From contig OZ038322.1 in NCBI GenBank assembly GCA_964035795.1, positions 14,144,711 to 14,208,710 on the forward strand: 64,000 bases of DNA, written 5' to 3'. The position numbers were made by a program, and so were the translations under genes. This DNA comes from Pterobdella sp. o SKG-2022 (Eukaryota > Annelida > Clitellata > Hirudinida > Piscicolidae). The notes under the pieces were generated by a model. It worked only from the letters and a program-made list of their open reading frames with translations. It ran no database searches and was not told where the DNA came from. Shown in pieces: positions 63,589 to 64,000 of this stretch (the first letter of the stretch is position 1; the number at the start of each line of letters is the position of its first letter).

Positions 63589-64000
<412 letters not shown>

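Overview
This is a very AT-rich, eukaryotic nuclear window. It has short conserved exons separated by GT-AG introns, abundant microsatellites, two nuclear tRNA-Lys genes and a decayed non-LTR retrotransposon. A small heat-shock protein with two alpha-crystallin domains points to a flatworm (Platyhelminthes), where that architecture is characteristic. The species was not identified. Most real genes here are broken into exons too short to stand out as open frames. I rebuilt them by hand from protein motifs, splice sites and matching intron phases.

Layout. (1) 1-12003, minus strand: a PDE7-like cyclic-nucleotide phosphodiesterase in eleven identified exons. It runs off the left edge at its 3' end, and its 5' exons are not identified. 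(2) About 12-31.8 kb: mostly repetitive AT-rich sequence, with a CRE-rich promoter-like patch near 16.6 kb, a small minus-strand ORF at 24 kb, a degenerate tRNA-like sequence at 26.4 kb and many simple repeats. (3) 31.9-34.5 kb, plus strand: a five-exon type I membrane protein with a signal sequence, a Ser/Thr-rich stalk, one sushi (CCP) domain, one membrane span and a cytoplasmic tail. (4) 36.05-37.15 kb, minus strand: the two-domain small heat-shock protein, with a perfect heat-shock element just upstream. (5) 38.2 and 39.3 kb: identical tRNA-Lys(CTT) genes, divergently oriented. (6) 41.7-46.7 kb, minus strand: a six-exon nuclear protein with a Cys-rich module I associate with MGA and a CtBP-binding motif. 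(7) 50.7-51.7 kb: a dead LINE reverse-transcriptase fragment. (8) 52.7-57 kb: a promoter-like region and the probable first exons of an unrecognised plus-strand gene. (9) 57-64 kb: gene-poor sequence ending in a long CTAT array that runs off the right edge.

There is no operon logic. The recognisable genes are independent: cyclic nucleotide hydrolysis, cell-surface recognition, protein folding under stress, and transcriptional repression. Two links are suggested by sequence only. The phosphodiesterase carries several PKA-type RRxS sites, and two CRE palindromes lie 4.6 kb upstream of its most 5' known exon. The heat-shock gene carries its own heat-shock element.
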